A stretch of DNA of 64,000 bases from Vittaforma corneae ATCC 50505 (GCF_000231115.1 NW_006889844.1:9006-73005), one strand, 5' to 3'; shown: positions 1 to 10,431, counted from the first letter of the stretch. Made by a program: numbers and translations. Notes: generated by a model from the letters alone, not told the origin.

Positions 1-468
1 TTAGCAAATTAAAAATGATGCTAATCTACTTATAAAATAATAAACAAAGCCATGCAAGCTTATTATCTAAAACAGATAGCCAGAAAAGAGATGACGTTCA
101 AGATTAGCACACGATCCATTTTGCTTTGAACCGCTGTTCTACTAGTGAATTAATAAGAATCATCATTTCACTAGAATTGCCAAAGACTTTAAGAATATTG
201 GAATTCAATTTTGCATTATGCTCCAAGTAAACGTACTTGAAGTATAGACAGATATGCTAAAACTATGAATAAGCAAGCTTATATTGACCGTAGAATGCGG
301 TTATAAAAGCCTTTGCTCTTAAAATCAAATATTATGCTTATATTGAAAAATTCCACCAATCTGATTTTTTTCTTTTTTCAATCTAATTGGAAATTAAACA
401 TGGGGAATTAATTGTAATAGAATATTTTTGTTTCAGATAATTATATATAGAAAAAAAACGAGTTGTTT
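1..468. other. Gene-poor left edge
   Basis: No reading frame with protein-like composition and no tRNA-like T-loop is seen here. The stretch is AT-rich, with a T-rich tract at about 361-380. It must hold the upstream region of the phosphofructokinase gene, but the CCC signal seen before most genes in this window is not visible before that start. Confidence 0.5.
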
Positions 469-3174
469 ATGAGGGGGTATATAGATGAGTTGGTAATTGA
501 AGATGATAAAGTGTCACAGGACACTGTGAGTTTATACGAGTCCCTTGGCCTCTTTGCTACACTAAACAATACCTCAATAAAGCTATGCAGCACCCGAGAC
601 ACGTATATAAAGTCATTCGATGGGAATTTGAGGTTATGCATTGGTAGAAAGCACTACGATGAAATCATGAATCAAAAGCTTATAGAAAAAAGAAAGGAGC
701 AAGATCAGACGGTAATCTACGATAACATTGGAACGGAGATTATATTAGAGGCAAAAAAGTCCTATTCCGATATCCGATTAGGTGTTTTAACAAGTGGGGG
801 CGATTCACCAGGAATGAATTCTGCAGTCCGAAGTATAGTGCGATACTCCTTAAAAAATAATATCAAAGTTTTTGGAATATATCGAGGCTTTGAGGGATTA
901 ATCAGAGGTGATATTAGAGAGCTAGGTTGGGACAATGAAACTCATAGTAGTGGCCAAAGTGGAACATATTTACTTTCTGCTAGATCCGAGAAGTTTAAAA
1001 CACGTAAAGGTCGAAAAGAAGCTGCATTTAATCTTTTAGTCAGGAATATTAATGCATTAGTGGTTATAGGCGGAGAGGGTAGTATGGAGGGTGCACTTAT
1101 TCTGAAAGAAGAATTCAAAGAATTGTGTGAGGAGATTATAGCAGAGGGATGGTTAAATTCTTCAAAGATAGAGACGATAAAGAACGAAAGAACATGGATA
1201 AAAGACTCACCACATAGTACAACACCAGTGGACAGTATATCACAATCAGATAAGCTAACTACTAAAAGTCTCAGCACAGAGAAAGTGGAGGATGTCATTG
1301 TTGACTATTTAGGACCCGAAGCTTCGGATGAATTTAATTTCAGCGTTAAAAAGCCATATGATATTCAGATAGTAGGCATACCAGGCACTATTGACAATGA
1401 CATTATTGGTACAGACTTTACTCTTGGCAGCAACACTGCAATAACTAGGGTGGCGGAGGTTGTTGAGAAACTAACATCAACAATGAGGTCACATAAGAGG
1501 GTATTTGTGTTGGAATGTATGGGTAGAAATTGTGGATGGATAACGCTAATGGCAGGGTTTGCAATAGGAGCGGAATATATCTTTATCCCTGAAGCACCCC
1601 CTAAAGACTGGAGATGTGAAATGATAAAATCGTTGAAAACAGCTTATTTTAATCACAAGATGAATATTTTTGTTTTTGTGTCAGAAGGCGCAATAGATTC
1701 AGAAGGTAATAGAATAACAACATCCGAAATTAAACAGGAGATCCGAAATGCAGGCATGGAAGTGCGTAGTTTAGTTCTTGGCCATGTCCAGAGGGGTGGG
1801 ATGACTGCTGCACAGGATAGGTTTTTGGGAACAGTGTTTGGATTGAAGATTGTTGAATATATAATGGGTGGGTCAAATATTCCCGTGATGGCTGCCAATG
1901 TCAGCGATGAATTTATTTTTGTAGATTTATATGAAGTTGTGAGAAAGTCCAAAATGGTGAGAAAATATTTTATCAAAAAGCGATATGATGAGGTATTGAA
2001 AATGAGAAATGAGTATTTTCAGCAAATTTATTGGATACATGAACGATATCGACACAGCCTGAGCCAGAAGTTTTTCAAAGAACACTTGTATCCCAGAGAA
2101 TATTCAATAGGCTATCTGCATGCTCACAACGAAAAGAAACTTGACAGTTCCAGCTTGATCTCAGAAAAGGTAGAGAAGCTATTTATGATAAAAAAAAGAT
2201 TAAGGATTGGTGTTCTAATGGAAGGACCTAGCTCAGGAGGGATGAACACTGTGCTAAATAGTTTAGTGCAATTTGGACTATGCAAAGACGTGGAAATTTT
2301 TTATTTTTTTAACGGTTATAATGGCATGATAAATGTTAATGTTAGAAAAGCCGATCTCTTTGAATTTTCCCTAGTTGATAACCAGGGTGGAATCATTATT
2401 GGAACATCAGACACAAAAAACGTAGACATCAATACTATTGAAAGAAGAATAGAAGAACTTCAGATAGACTATCTAATAGTAGTTGGTGGAACAGTAAATC
2501 TAAAGCTGGCACGTACAAATACTAAAATAATCATTATACCTTGTACCATATCAAATAATTTTCCCGGTTCAGATATGAGTATTGGAAGCGATACAGCGTT
2601 AAACGCAATTTTAATAGCTTCTGAGGCTTGTCGCCTGACAGCCATGTCGATAAAAAAGACTGTCTATGTAATTGAAATTGCTGGCGGAAAATGTGGATAT
2701 TTAACAGTTATTGGTGGAATTTCTTGCTCTGTCTTTGATGTAATCAGTCCAAAAGTCAATAAGCTTGAAGATCTAATTTTGACCAAAAAAAAAATCAAAA
2801 CCGCTTTAGAAAAGCAAGGAAGCAATTCTGTGATGATTTTCAGGAATGAAAGCACATTCGATTATATGACTACTGAAAGTCTCTGCAAGATACTGTGTTC
2901 GGATGAAAGTATTGCATATAACTACAGTGTGTTAGGCCACTTAGAAAGAGGTATATTGCCATCGGTATTGGATCGTATTCATGCACGATTGTCAGCGTAT
3001 AAAGCCATAGAAGTATGTTTAAACCAGGTTACCAGCGGTGTGATTGGAATATGCAATGGAAAGGCGATTTTCAGCTCAGTTGAGAGTGTTTTGAAAAATT
3101 ATGATGAGATGAATGATACTACAAAAAATCCCAAATGGCAAAAATATTCAACAATATGCTCACTAATGGAATAA
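469..3174 (+). CDS. PFK: 6-phosphofructokinase, fungal-type tandem-duplicated form
   Basis: Predicted to phosphorylate fructose 6-phosphate with ATP, the committing step of glycolysis, in the cytosol. The protein is 901 aa from the ATG at 469 (a longer frame begins only with a TTG). The N-terminal half has the ATP-binding GGDSPGMN at about residue 110 and the catalytic PGTIDND at about 305. The C-terminal half repeats the fold but has TISNNFPGSD at about 693, so both catalytic Asp are Asn; this half is probably regulatory, as in fungi and animals. The first 85 residues (with LYESLGLF) resemble a shortened form of the glyoxalase-like domain that precedes fungal PFKs. The two-half layout supports fungal descent. 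The stop TAA lies inside AATAAA. No CCC signal precedes the start. Confidence 0.93.
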   Translation: MRGYIDELVIEDDKVSQDTVSLYESLGLFATLNNTSIKLCSTRDTYIKSFDGNLRLCIGRKHYDEIMNQKLIEKRKEQDQTVIYDNIGTEIILEAKKSYSDIRLGVLTSGGDSPGMNSAVRSIVRYSLKNNIKVFGIYRGFEGLIRGDIRELGWDNETHSSGQSGTYLLSARSEKFKTRKGRKEAAFNLLVRNINALVVIGGEGSMEGALILKEEFKELCEEIIAEGWLNSSKIETIKNERTWIKDSPHSTTPVDSISQSDKLTTKSLSTEKVEDVIVDYLGPEASDEFNFSVKKPYDIQIVGIPGTIDNDIIGTDFTLGSNTAITRVAEVVEKLTSTMRSHKRVFVLECMGRNCGWITLMAGFAIGAEYIFIPEAPPKDWRCEMIKSLKTAYFNHKMNIFVFVSEGAIDSEGNRITTSEIKQEIRNAGMEVRSLVLGHVQRGGMTAAQDRFLGTVFGLKIVEYIMGGSNIPVMAANVSDEFIFVDLYEVVRKSKMVRKYFIKKRYDEVLKMRNEYFQQIYWIHERYRHSLSQKFFKEHLYPREYSIGYLHAHNEKKLDSSSLISEKVEKLFMIKKRLRIGVLMEGPSSGGMNTVLNSLVQFGLCKDVEIFYFFNGYNGMINVNVRKADLFEFSLVDNQGGIIIGTSDTKNVDINTIERRIEELQIDYLIVVGGTVNLKLARTNTKIIIIPCTISNNFPGSDMSIGSDTALNAILIASEACRLTAMSIKKTVYVIEIAGGKCGYLTVIGGISCSVFDVISPKVNKLEDLILTKKKIKTALEKQGSNSVMIFRNESTFDYMTTESLCKILCSDESIAYNYSVLGHLERGILPSVLDRIHARLSAYKAIEVCLNQVTSGVIGICNGKAIFSSVESVLKNYDEMNDTTKNPKWQKYSTICSLME

Positions 3175-3809
3175 ATTTCAACGTCTTTCAACACTAATAC
3201 ACTTTCCAAAAAATAATGTGATAGTTTTGAAGTGCATAATTTAAAAAAATTCATGGATTGATATCATCTAAGCTTTAAATGATTAAAAATCAATTAGCAA
3301 TTAATCAACTCGGATTTATTCACAATTCATGACAGCACACTATGTTTGTAATTTAATTTAAACTACATTTGTGATCATTACACAATGACTTTTATTTTGA
3401 TTTAAATTGACATATTGAGTGATCAGTAAAAATCAATAAAAACAAACAATATTGAGGATTCTTATTCTTGAATTATTAATAGTACAATAATTTAGAACAG
3501 GTCCTCTTTAATTAAATACTCGTTGCTTGAGTAGTTTTTCTATATAATTTATAGTTATGTCAATGAGTATAAAATCAATGCCCTTTCACAATAAGCTTAA
3601 ATCAAAAGAGTAATTACTAAATTGATTTTTTTATGATCATAAACTAAAGTTGGTATTTAAAATTGTAAATAGACATAAAAATTTATCAAAAAGTGGGGGA
3701 AATGCACAAAATGAGGATGATTCACATGTGTGTACTTGCAGTCATTGCCTACTATTGAGATTTCCTTGAAATTTTTAATTTCTTAAAAAAATTTACCTAA
3801 ACACCCTAA
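3175..3809. other. 635 bp intergenic stretch
   Basis: No gene recognised. Very AT-rich. The right end carries an AAATTTTTAATTTC box (about 3769-3782), a second AAATTT (about 3789-3794) and CCC at 3804-3806, four bases before the next start codon. Confidence 0.5.
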
Positions 3810-4908
3810 ATGGTGACAAATAAAAAGTTTGATCCCAAAGACTACGAAGCGGCCTTTCTTTTTAATCACTTCCTAAACTCCTGCCATAGACAACAAAGAT
3901 TTGAGATGGTGGAGGACTATTACAATGCCGAGCCATTCGACTATGAAATGTACTGTGAGGATAATAGGGAAAAGTATAATAGAAAAGCAGTGGTGAGCAG
4001 ATTTAAAAATGAAGATTCGTCTAATTTTTTGGCAAGTCACTACCGCACAGACAAAAAGACAAAAAATCTGCCGAAGACAAGCCAAGCATTGAAAATTTTT
4101 ACTGATTCCAGGTCTCATTCAGCGCCAGAGGGACGCTTGAGCTTTAAAAATGGTGCTCATCAGACACTTTCAATACTCAAGCATAGGCCTTTTTTCATAG
4201 TTCAGGGTGAAAATTCATGCGCTAAAAAACAAAAAAGAACTTTAAAAGAGAATGATGCACAGTCTTACATAAAGTCACAAAATGTGTTTGATAGTTCAAA
4301 GATTATCTATTACAACGACATTGTTGATGTTATAAACCATAATTTTACAAATTGCTTTGTAAAAAGAGAAATAGCCAGTCCAAAACGAGAAGAGAGCGAG
4401 ACAGAAACTGATTGCAGCTCAGACTTAGCTTTACATGACAATAGGGAATATAGTTTAGAAGACAGCAACTGTTCTTCTGGCAATGAGCATGAAAATGCGC
4501 TATCTTCTGAGATGGCTGAGTCTAAGTCAAAGTGCCCAGAAGATGGTACTGATAATTACAGATTTGATGTTCAGGGCATCACAGATACAAATATACTGCA
4601 AAAGACGGATGAAGCTTTCAAAAAAGTGCTATTTGGGACATTCAAACATTTATATAAAAAAATTTGTAAATCCCAGTATGGACAATCAACGAAATGACAA
4701 CAACGATGATTTTGAAATTGAAGGTTTTAAGGACAAAACAAAGCAGAAAATTCTAGATTTATACAAGCCTGGTGAAGATGACGACCTTCCACCGCTTCTG
4801 CCGGGCGAGACCCCAGGGTTTATATGTGCTTTTTGCCACAGAAGGTATATTAAAAGACTTGAATTAGTCAAGCATCTTCATGATGTACACGCAGAAATGG
4901 ATGGATGA
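3810..4908 (+). CDS. C2H2 zinc-finger protein with a one-base frame break
   Basis: Unknown function. The first frame (3810-4697, 295 aa) starts with a KDYEAAFLFNHFL motif and continues as a charged, Ser-rich low-complexity chain. The frame one base over runs to 4908 and ends in a C-x2-C-x12-H-x4-H finger (CAFC...H LHDV H). Seven A at 4656-4662 mark the likely break: six A would give one 371-ish aa protein. The small protein at 9095-9325 has the same order, KDYE-type motif then a C-terminal C2H2 finger with identical spacing, which supports one gene. The alternative is a separate 76 aa finger gene starting at ATG 4678, overlapping the first by 20 bp; an AAATTTG...CCC signal just before 4678 favours that. 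The start at 3810 is supported by CCC at 3804-3806. Confidence 0.6.
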
Positions 4909-4943
4909 ATAAATTTATTGAGTAAAGCAAAATGTTTTTGTTT

Positions 4944-5208
4944 ATGGACTTTCAAGATGCATTCATACTATCGGGCTTCTTGTTTAATCTACTCCCAGAA
5001 ACACTCGAGCCCACCACTTCATCAGTCTTTCAGTATAACTAACTATCAACACCGAAGGCATCCCATCCAACAACGCATAGGTACTATTCAAAGCACTATT
5101 GAAGATTGCTTAAAATGTACATTCGAAATACCCCAAAAAAGAATACAAAAAGACATGCTGTACAAGGAAGCGGCAAAAAAGAAAGGCTTTATTAACAAAC
5201 TCGACTAA
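4944..5208 (+). CDS. Small unknown protein, frame broken near 5030
   Basis: Not recognised. ATG 4944 opens a frame beginning MDFQDAFILSGFLFNLL that stops at 5040-5042. The frame one base over continues to 5208 with a plausible, Lys-rich helical C-terminus (QQRIGTIQSTIEDCL, then AAKKKGFINKLD). Removing one T of TTT (5028-5030) gives a continuous 87 aa protein. A 25-base intron at 5033-5057 (GTATAACTAAC...CGAAG) would also join the frames, but its branch-like ACTAAC lies too close to the 5' end to be convincing. No CCC signal is seen. The gene abuts the convergent Rrp44 gene, leaving 32 bp between their ends. Confidence 0.4.
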
Positions 5209-5240
5209 CTCATAAGAATATCAAAAACTTAGCAAAATTT

Positions 5241-7640
5241 TCACTGGACAATTTCAATTTTAAGGAACCTGTTCAAGCAGTAATCTGGAAAGTTCCTATT
5301 GACACGGACCTTAAGACTATCAAACAGCTTGTACTGGGTGGATTGACGAACAAAGCCCTCAATCCCATACATAGGAATGAATAGAGTCACACCGTTACTC
5401 CTAATACTAACCACATGGGCCATAAGATCTCTATCGTCAAGTACATGCATAATGAAGAGCTCTTCAGCCATTCTCGATGCGTTTTGAGCATTTCGGTGTC
5501 TAAAATTCATTAATGAACATGCCTTGGTGTTCACGAAGTCTTTCAGATGGTCAATCATTATTTCGTTATTATCCAGAATATACGAAAGAGTTCTATGAAC
5601 AATAATATCAGGATATCGTCTAATAGGTGAAGTAAAATGGGTGTAAATGTCAGTAGCCAGGCCGTAATGATGGAAATCAGAAGATTCACCACTACAAAAA
5701 TACAGGGCCTGTTGCATAGATCTTGTGATAATACGTTTCACAATCATGGACTGTTCCTGATCGAGTTTTTTCAAAGAGTCATTCAAGCTCTTGGATGATG
5801 TAGCATCAACAATGTCCAACTCTATTGCAGATGGAAGTGGGTGCTTTCTAAGCAGAGAATACTCTGGATTAAACTTATGAATAAACGAGGCAACCGTTAT
5901 GTTGGCCAATAACATAAATTCTTCAACAAGATAGTGTGTTGGTATAGACTCTTTTATCTCAATTTCACCATCAGGATTGATACGGATCTCCTGTCCACTC
6001 AATTCCAGTGCGCCATTCTCAAATCTTTGAGTTCGAAGTCTTGTTGCAATCTCTAAAAGAAGTTTTAGTGCTGGTCTCAATGCATTTCTTGTAGATGATA
6101 CAGCCGATCCATGCTTTATAATATCGTTAGCTTCTTCATATGTAAGTGCAGCTTTGGATCTGATCAACGATCTAAATATATCCGCATTGATGATATTAAA
6201 ACCTTTATCAAGTTTCCAAATACAAGAGAATGCAGCTCTATCATTTCCTTCAAGGAGAGAACAAAGATTTGAAGAGAGAAATGGTGGAAGCATATCAATC
6301 CTTCTATCTGGAAAATACACGGTAGTTGATCTATGCCTTGCTTCAATATCTAAAACTGAATCAGGTAGAACATAGGATGAGACATCGGCAATATGAACAC
6401 CAACTTCGATGTGGTCATCGTAGACCCGACAATGAAGGGCATCATCAATATCTGTGCATCCTTTAGGATCGATTGAGCAGATATCAAGGTCTCTCAGATC
6501 CTTTCTTTTACCATCTAAGACTTCTTTCATAACTCTTTCAATAGAGAAATGAAAGCTGTCGAATCCCAAGCCCCCAGGCGTATTGTCATCGGAACACTGC
6601 AGGATTCTTTCACCAATCTCTTCTCTTCGACGGTTGCACACATCAATCCAATTGTTGTTGAAGTACTCGATTTGAAAATGCTCGAATATGGCATTCACCT
6701 CATCTTCAAACACACCATTTTTACCCAAGAATTTAAATATTACGCCACGGGGATTTTCATTTGAACATTCCCAGTCAAGAACATGAACGACAACCTTTTT
6801 GAACAGATCGGAAGCATTTAAGTGAGTTAGTACAAAAATATCAGGCAATCGCCTGTCTATTGGTCGGACATATCCGATTCGTGCACTATCATTGAAATTT
6901 TCCAGTTTAAACACTGTGCCTGCGACAATCCTTGTTTTCCTTTTGAAAATTCCGACAACTTTGTCATTTTCAAGAAATACCTCATCTCCATGCATTGCCC
7001 TGTTGATGTTTCTATCATAGATTTTTGTTCTCTTTTCTTTTTCTACAACTTCACCCTCAAGATTATTGAGTGGGTTGATCATCAACGTTCCCTTTGTAAC
7101 TTTTCCTGATCTGTGTAGAAAGTCTAGGTTTTCCAGATAAGGCTCAAAGACACGGGTGTTGGATTGATAGAAACTCATTTGATTAAACACAACATCAAAA
7201 ACAGGTAAATGATTTACGTATTGTTTGAGGTTACTTTGTGTCAGAATGTCAAAGGTTCCTTGTGGATGGCTGATTCTTAAATAGTTCAAAACGGCTTCAA
7301 GCCTTGAACCATGGTTGTGATTCTGATTGATATGACCATTAAATTCATCAATTTCAGCAATAAACTCGTCTTTGAATAGAACAATGTCTTCGTTTAATTT
7401 CTTAAGCTGCTTTTCATCATCTCCACTCAAGAGACAACTGCAAATTACGAAATAAAAATCCTTAACTAAAAGAACTGAGTTAAAAGCAGTTTGTATTTCC
7501 CTTGAAAGTATCAAAACTGGTTTGGAAAACTTAAAATGGAGCGGAAAGAAGCTCAAATTTCGGTGCTTGTAAATTTCTCTGACATGTTTGGCAAGCTTGA
7601 ATCTCTTTGTAATCTGTCTTGTGTACGCACTTGACTGCAT
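5241..7640 (-). CDS. RRP44: Exosome exoribonuclease Rrp44/Dis3, PIN domain decayed
   Basis: 3'-to-5' hydrolytic exoribonuclease of the RNA exosome, acting in rRNA, mRNA and tRNA processing and decay. It has 799 aa from ATG 7640, with CCC seven bases upstream (AACCCTTCGATG); yeast Rrp44 has about 1000. OB-like cold-shock regions precede the RNB domain, whose active site CSIDPKGCTDIDDALH keeps the metal-binding Asp cluster; SLRR-type and HFTSPIRRYPD signatures follow, then a C-terminal S1-like region. The N-terminal 150 residues align roughly with the PIN endonuclease domain, but the yeast VLDTN, LDEV, NDRNDR and VTNDR acidic sites are replaced (LILSRE, LTQSNL and so on), so endonuclease activity is probably lost. 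Confidence 0.92.
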   Translation of the reverse strand: MQSSAYTRQITKRFKLAKHVREIYKHRNLSFFPLHFKFSKPVLILSREIQTAFNSVLLVKDFYFVICSCLLSGDDEKQLKKLNEDIVLFKDEFIAEIDEFNGHINQNHNHGSRLEAVLNYLRISHPQGTFDILTQSNLKQYVNHLPVFDVVFNQMSFYQSNTRVFEPYLENLDFLHRSGKVTKGTLMINPLNNLEGEVVEKEKRTKIYDRNINRAMHGDEVFLENDKVVGIFKRKTRIVAGTVFKLENFNDSARIGYVRPIDRRLPDIFVLTHLNASDLFKKVVVHVLDWECSNENPRGVIFKFLGKNGVFEDEVNAIFEHFQIEYFNNNWIDVCNRRREEIGERILQCSDDNTPGGLGFDSFHFSIERVMKEVLDGKRKDLRDLDICSIDPKGCTDIDDALHCRVYDDHIEVGVHIADVSSYVLPDSVLDIEARHRSTTVYFPDRRIDMLPPFLSSNLCSLLEGNDRAAFSCIWKLDKGFNIINADIFRSLIRSKAALTYEEANDIIKHGSAVSSTRNALRPALKLLLEIATRLRTQRFENGALELSGQEIRINPDGEIEIKESIPTHYLVEEFMLLANITVASFIHKFNPEYSLLRKHPLPSAIELDIVDATSSKSLNDSLKKLDQEQSMIVKRIITRSMQQALYFCSGESSDFHHYGLATDIYTHFTSPIRRYPDIIVHRTLSYILDNNEIMIDHLKDFVNTKACSLMNFRHRNAQNASRMAEELFIMHVLDDRDLMAHVVSIRSNGVTLFIPMYGIEGFVRQSTQYKLFDSLKVRVNRNFPDYCLNRFLKIEIVQ

Positions 7641-7849
7641 CGAAGGGTTGTTGAAAATGCTCAAAAGAGTGCAAATAATGCAAGCACATGAAAAAAATTC
7701 AAAAGGCAATAGCGATACAAAATCTATTGCACTTTACATGGCATATTCAGATATATTTTGACATTATGATATGTTTAATTATATAACAATAAATCATTAA
7801 GCCTTTTACTGGTAAAAATGTCATTCAATATCTGAAGCCTAACGTATGC

Positions 7850-8458
7850 TTATATTTCCTCTATTTCAAATTTTAAGTTATTTGACACGTACCCATGCTC
7901 TATCACACCTGAAAACCTTTTACAGTCTTGGATAAAATCATAATCAAAATTCACATCAACAATGTAGTTACCGTTATCTGTCAAAAAAGGGACTGAGATT
8001 ATCCACGAGTCGTAATTTACCTGAACGCTGTGGTCTTTGAGGACTCTTAGAAAATAACCGTAGCTTTCCTTGAGAATCTCAACAGGAATGGCTAGCTCCT
8101 CAAAACTATTTACGTATTTATTATTTTGAACCACAATAACCGACTTTTTCGACATGTTTATCATTAGTTTCTCAACCGTTAATGCTCCGCCACCACCTTT
8201 GATTAGATTTCCAAAACAGTCATAATAATCAGCACCATCAAAATAAAGATCCATTGTAGATGCATTTTGAAGTGATGATACTGTTTTGTTCTTCAAAAAC
8301 ATTAGCGTTTGGTTGGATGCTGGAAAATATAAATACTTGGAGGGCAAAATTTCAGAAAATTTTAACATGGTACTTCCCATTCCAATTCCAATAGACTTTA
8401 CATTGGCAGTTGCATATTTGTTAAATATTTTAAGCAGCTTGTCCTTCTCGTTCGGCAT
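7850..8458 (-). CDS. RKI1: Ribose-5-phosphate isomerase A
   Basis: Interconverts ribose 5-phosphate and ribulose 5-phosphate in the non-oxidative pentose phosphate pathway, supplying ribose for nucleotides. The 202 aa length is slightly short for RpiA. Seen: the phosphate-binding GIGMGSTMLKF near residue 24, the active-site DGADYYD near 70 (usual DGADEVD) and the signature LIKGGGGALTVEKL near 85. The C-terminal FSGVIEHGYV matches the family's GVVEHGLF. The ATG at 8458 is the natural start; no CCC is visible just upstream. It lies 209 bp before the divergently unrelated Rrp44 start on the same strand. Confidence 0.92.
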   Translation of the reverse strand: MPNEKDKLLKIFNKYATANVKSIGIGMGSTMLKFSEILPSKYLYFPASNQTLMFLKNKTVSSLQNASTMDLYFDGADYYDCFGNLIKGGGGALTVEKLMINMSKKSVIVVQNNKYVNSFEELAIPVEILKESYGYFLRVLKDHSVQVNYDSWIISVPFLTDNGNYIVDVNFDYDFIQDCKRFSGVIEHGYVSNNLKFEIEEI

Positions 8459-9094
8459 TCCTTTGCGTTAGAAAATAATGGTTTAATACTTGAAACATTT
8501 GTTATACATACTGTAACAAATGATAGGAAACCCACTGTAATTATGTGATCTATGTTTAAGCATAATTAAAGATCACAAATTCTCTCAAACTGTCATATTT
8601 TACAATCAAGGCCATATATTTATATAAGCCCTTTCATACCTTTGAAAACCTCTCTACCTTTAATGATTGCTGAAGTTTGTTCAATACACATGAAACAAGT
8701 TAATATAGAAAATGCCCATTGATAGTTAGTTTTGGGCAGCACTAGTTTTTCCAGTTTGCAAAGTGTCTGCTGTTTTATGCACAGATCAACAACACGCGTA
8801 GTGCTAAAGTTGTTGAGGCCATAGCTGTGGGACATTCTTCTGGCAAGCCAGCCGTTTTAATATGCTGTATTGAGTCTTTTCGGACACAGCTGTGGAATTA
8901 AGCAAACAAACCTTGATAAACGCCAATGCTGTTTATCATTTGGGAATTGTCAAATTAACAGGGTGAGTTGCTTGCATTTCGTTTTCAGAGTGCTCATTAA
9001 AATTTTGAAAGAAAAATTAAAAATACAAAAAACCAAATGAAGTGAATTTAAACAAAAAGTCAGCCAAACATGGGCGTTTTTAATCAAGCTACGT
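8459..9094. other. 636 bp intergenic stretch
   Basis: No recognised gene. A 71-codon open frame (8620-8835, minus) has an ATG but no CCC signal, no domain and an unremarkable composition, so I do not call it. No tRNA-like B box was seen by eye. Confidence 0.4.
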
Positions 9095-9325
9095 TTATTC
9101 CACACTTCTGATGTTGTGGAGCCTCCTCAGATGGGAAATTAAGCTTCTTCTATAGACATATTCGCATCCGCAGTAGATGCATTTGTATTTATCCTCCGTA
9201 TTGCACAGAGAGTTGGTTATGGCATTGTTTAATGCCTTCGAACCTATTCTATCTGGCTTTTCTCTAACATTTCGTATAAAATACACAAACAATTTTGCAT
9301 CTTCATAGTCCTTAACGTTCACCAT
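9095..9325 (-). CDS. Small single C2H2 zinc-finger protein
   Basis: 76 aa, function unknown. The N-terminus MVNVKDYEDAKLFVYFIRN shares the KDYExAxLFxxF pattern with the protein starting at 3810. The C-terminus is one C2H2 finger, CIYC then 12 residues, H, four residues, H. A single finger is more likely to serve protein contact or assisted RNA/DNA binding than stand-alone sequence-specific DNA recognition; this is inference. CCC lies directly before the ATG (CAGCCCATG), which supports a real start. The gene stands alone between two long gaps. Confidence 0.7.
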   Translation of the reverse strand: MVNVKDYEDAKLFVYFIRNVREKPDRIGSKALNNAITNSLCNTEDKYKCIYCGCEYVYRRSLISHLRRLHNIRSVE

Positions 9326-10431
9326 GGGCTGAATAAAACTAATATTTATGTAACATCATATTTGTTTTACAATAAATCATAAGCTTAAAATTTTTAATAA
9401 TTGTTACATCTGTCAAATTCTGTTTGATATCATTTTTATCAATATTTAGCATTACAACTGCAATGCTGTCAAGTTTTTTGAAATGTTTGTTTGTTTATTT
9501 TTGAATTAAGAAATTAAAACTGTCAAAAAAATTAAAAATTTGACCAATTGATAATTACAAATAAAACCAAGAGACAGACCAACCATGTGCAAACAATGTG
9601 TATGAAAGTGCAGGAACACCCCTCTTTTTGTGCTAGCTCTTTTCCTGTCATTTTTTAAAACTTACATAGTGACAAACGTGCAAAAAGAAAACATGCAGAA
9701 ATGCTAGAATGAAAAATTTGGACACAAAACACAAACATTTAAGTGCATTTCATCACGCCTTTCAATTCAAAACAGTTTGGGCATTTGGTATTTCTATTTG
9801 AAGGAAATGTGTGATAGATCAGAAATTGAAGGCAGATTTAAGTGAAGTTTAAAGACGCGGCTCAACTACAATCAATAAGAATGAAATCAAATCAATTGTG
9901 CGGCTTAAACTCTTACCATTCAGTTTTTATGAAAAATTAAAAGAGATAGCCAGTAAAATAATCATGCAAAGAATTTAACCTCAAAGGCAACTGGCAGGGA
10001 ATTAAATGAGCACACAGTCCACCACCGAACTGCCTGTTTCAAATTCAATTGCTAATATTTTGATCACCCAACAATTGAATAAGAAGAAGCTTAAAATTCG
10101 GTTATTACACGTGGTTTCATGGCTATTTAAAAACCACCAGCATTACCATGCAAACCTAACCAACTGTTGAAAGCAGAGTATTTTTGGATTTTCAATGGCG
10201 TGCACAAACATGCAAAATTGATTTCCAACAAGCTCGCTGCTTCAAGTTTGCCAGGTGTAGCATCAGAAAAGACGCACATGATATTTAACAGCAGTGAAAG
10301 AGAAAAGACCTAATCGAGTTTGACAACTAAGGCTTTGATTTGTTTTCTTTGTTAAAAATTTTAGCTTTCAAATCTTGATTTAATCACTGATTTCAAGATT
10401 TCCTTAAACAACCTGGAACGGGCAAGTCCAC
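9326..10431. other. 1.1 kb gap, longest in the window
   Basis: No coding frame with protein-like content on either strand. It holds AT-rich tracts with AAATTT-like blocks (about 9523-9545: CTGTCAAAAAAATTAAAAAT then TTTGACC) and mixed-composition sequence at about 9550-10350. Such a large empty stretch in so dense a genome could hold a non-coding RNA, but I recognise no conserved RNA motif. Confidence 0.45.

Noticed and set aside
8620..8835. 71-codon minus-strand frame
   Set aside because: No CCC signal, no domain, composition like non-coding DNA.
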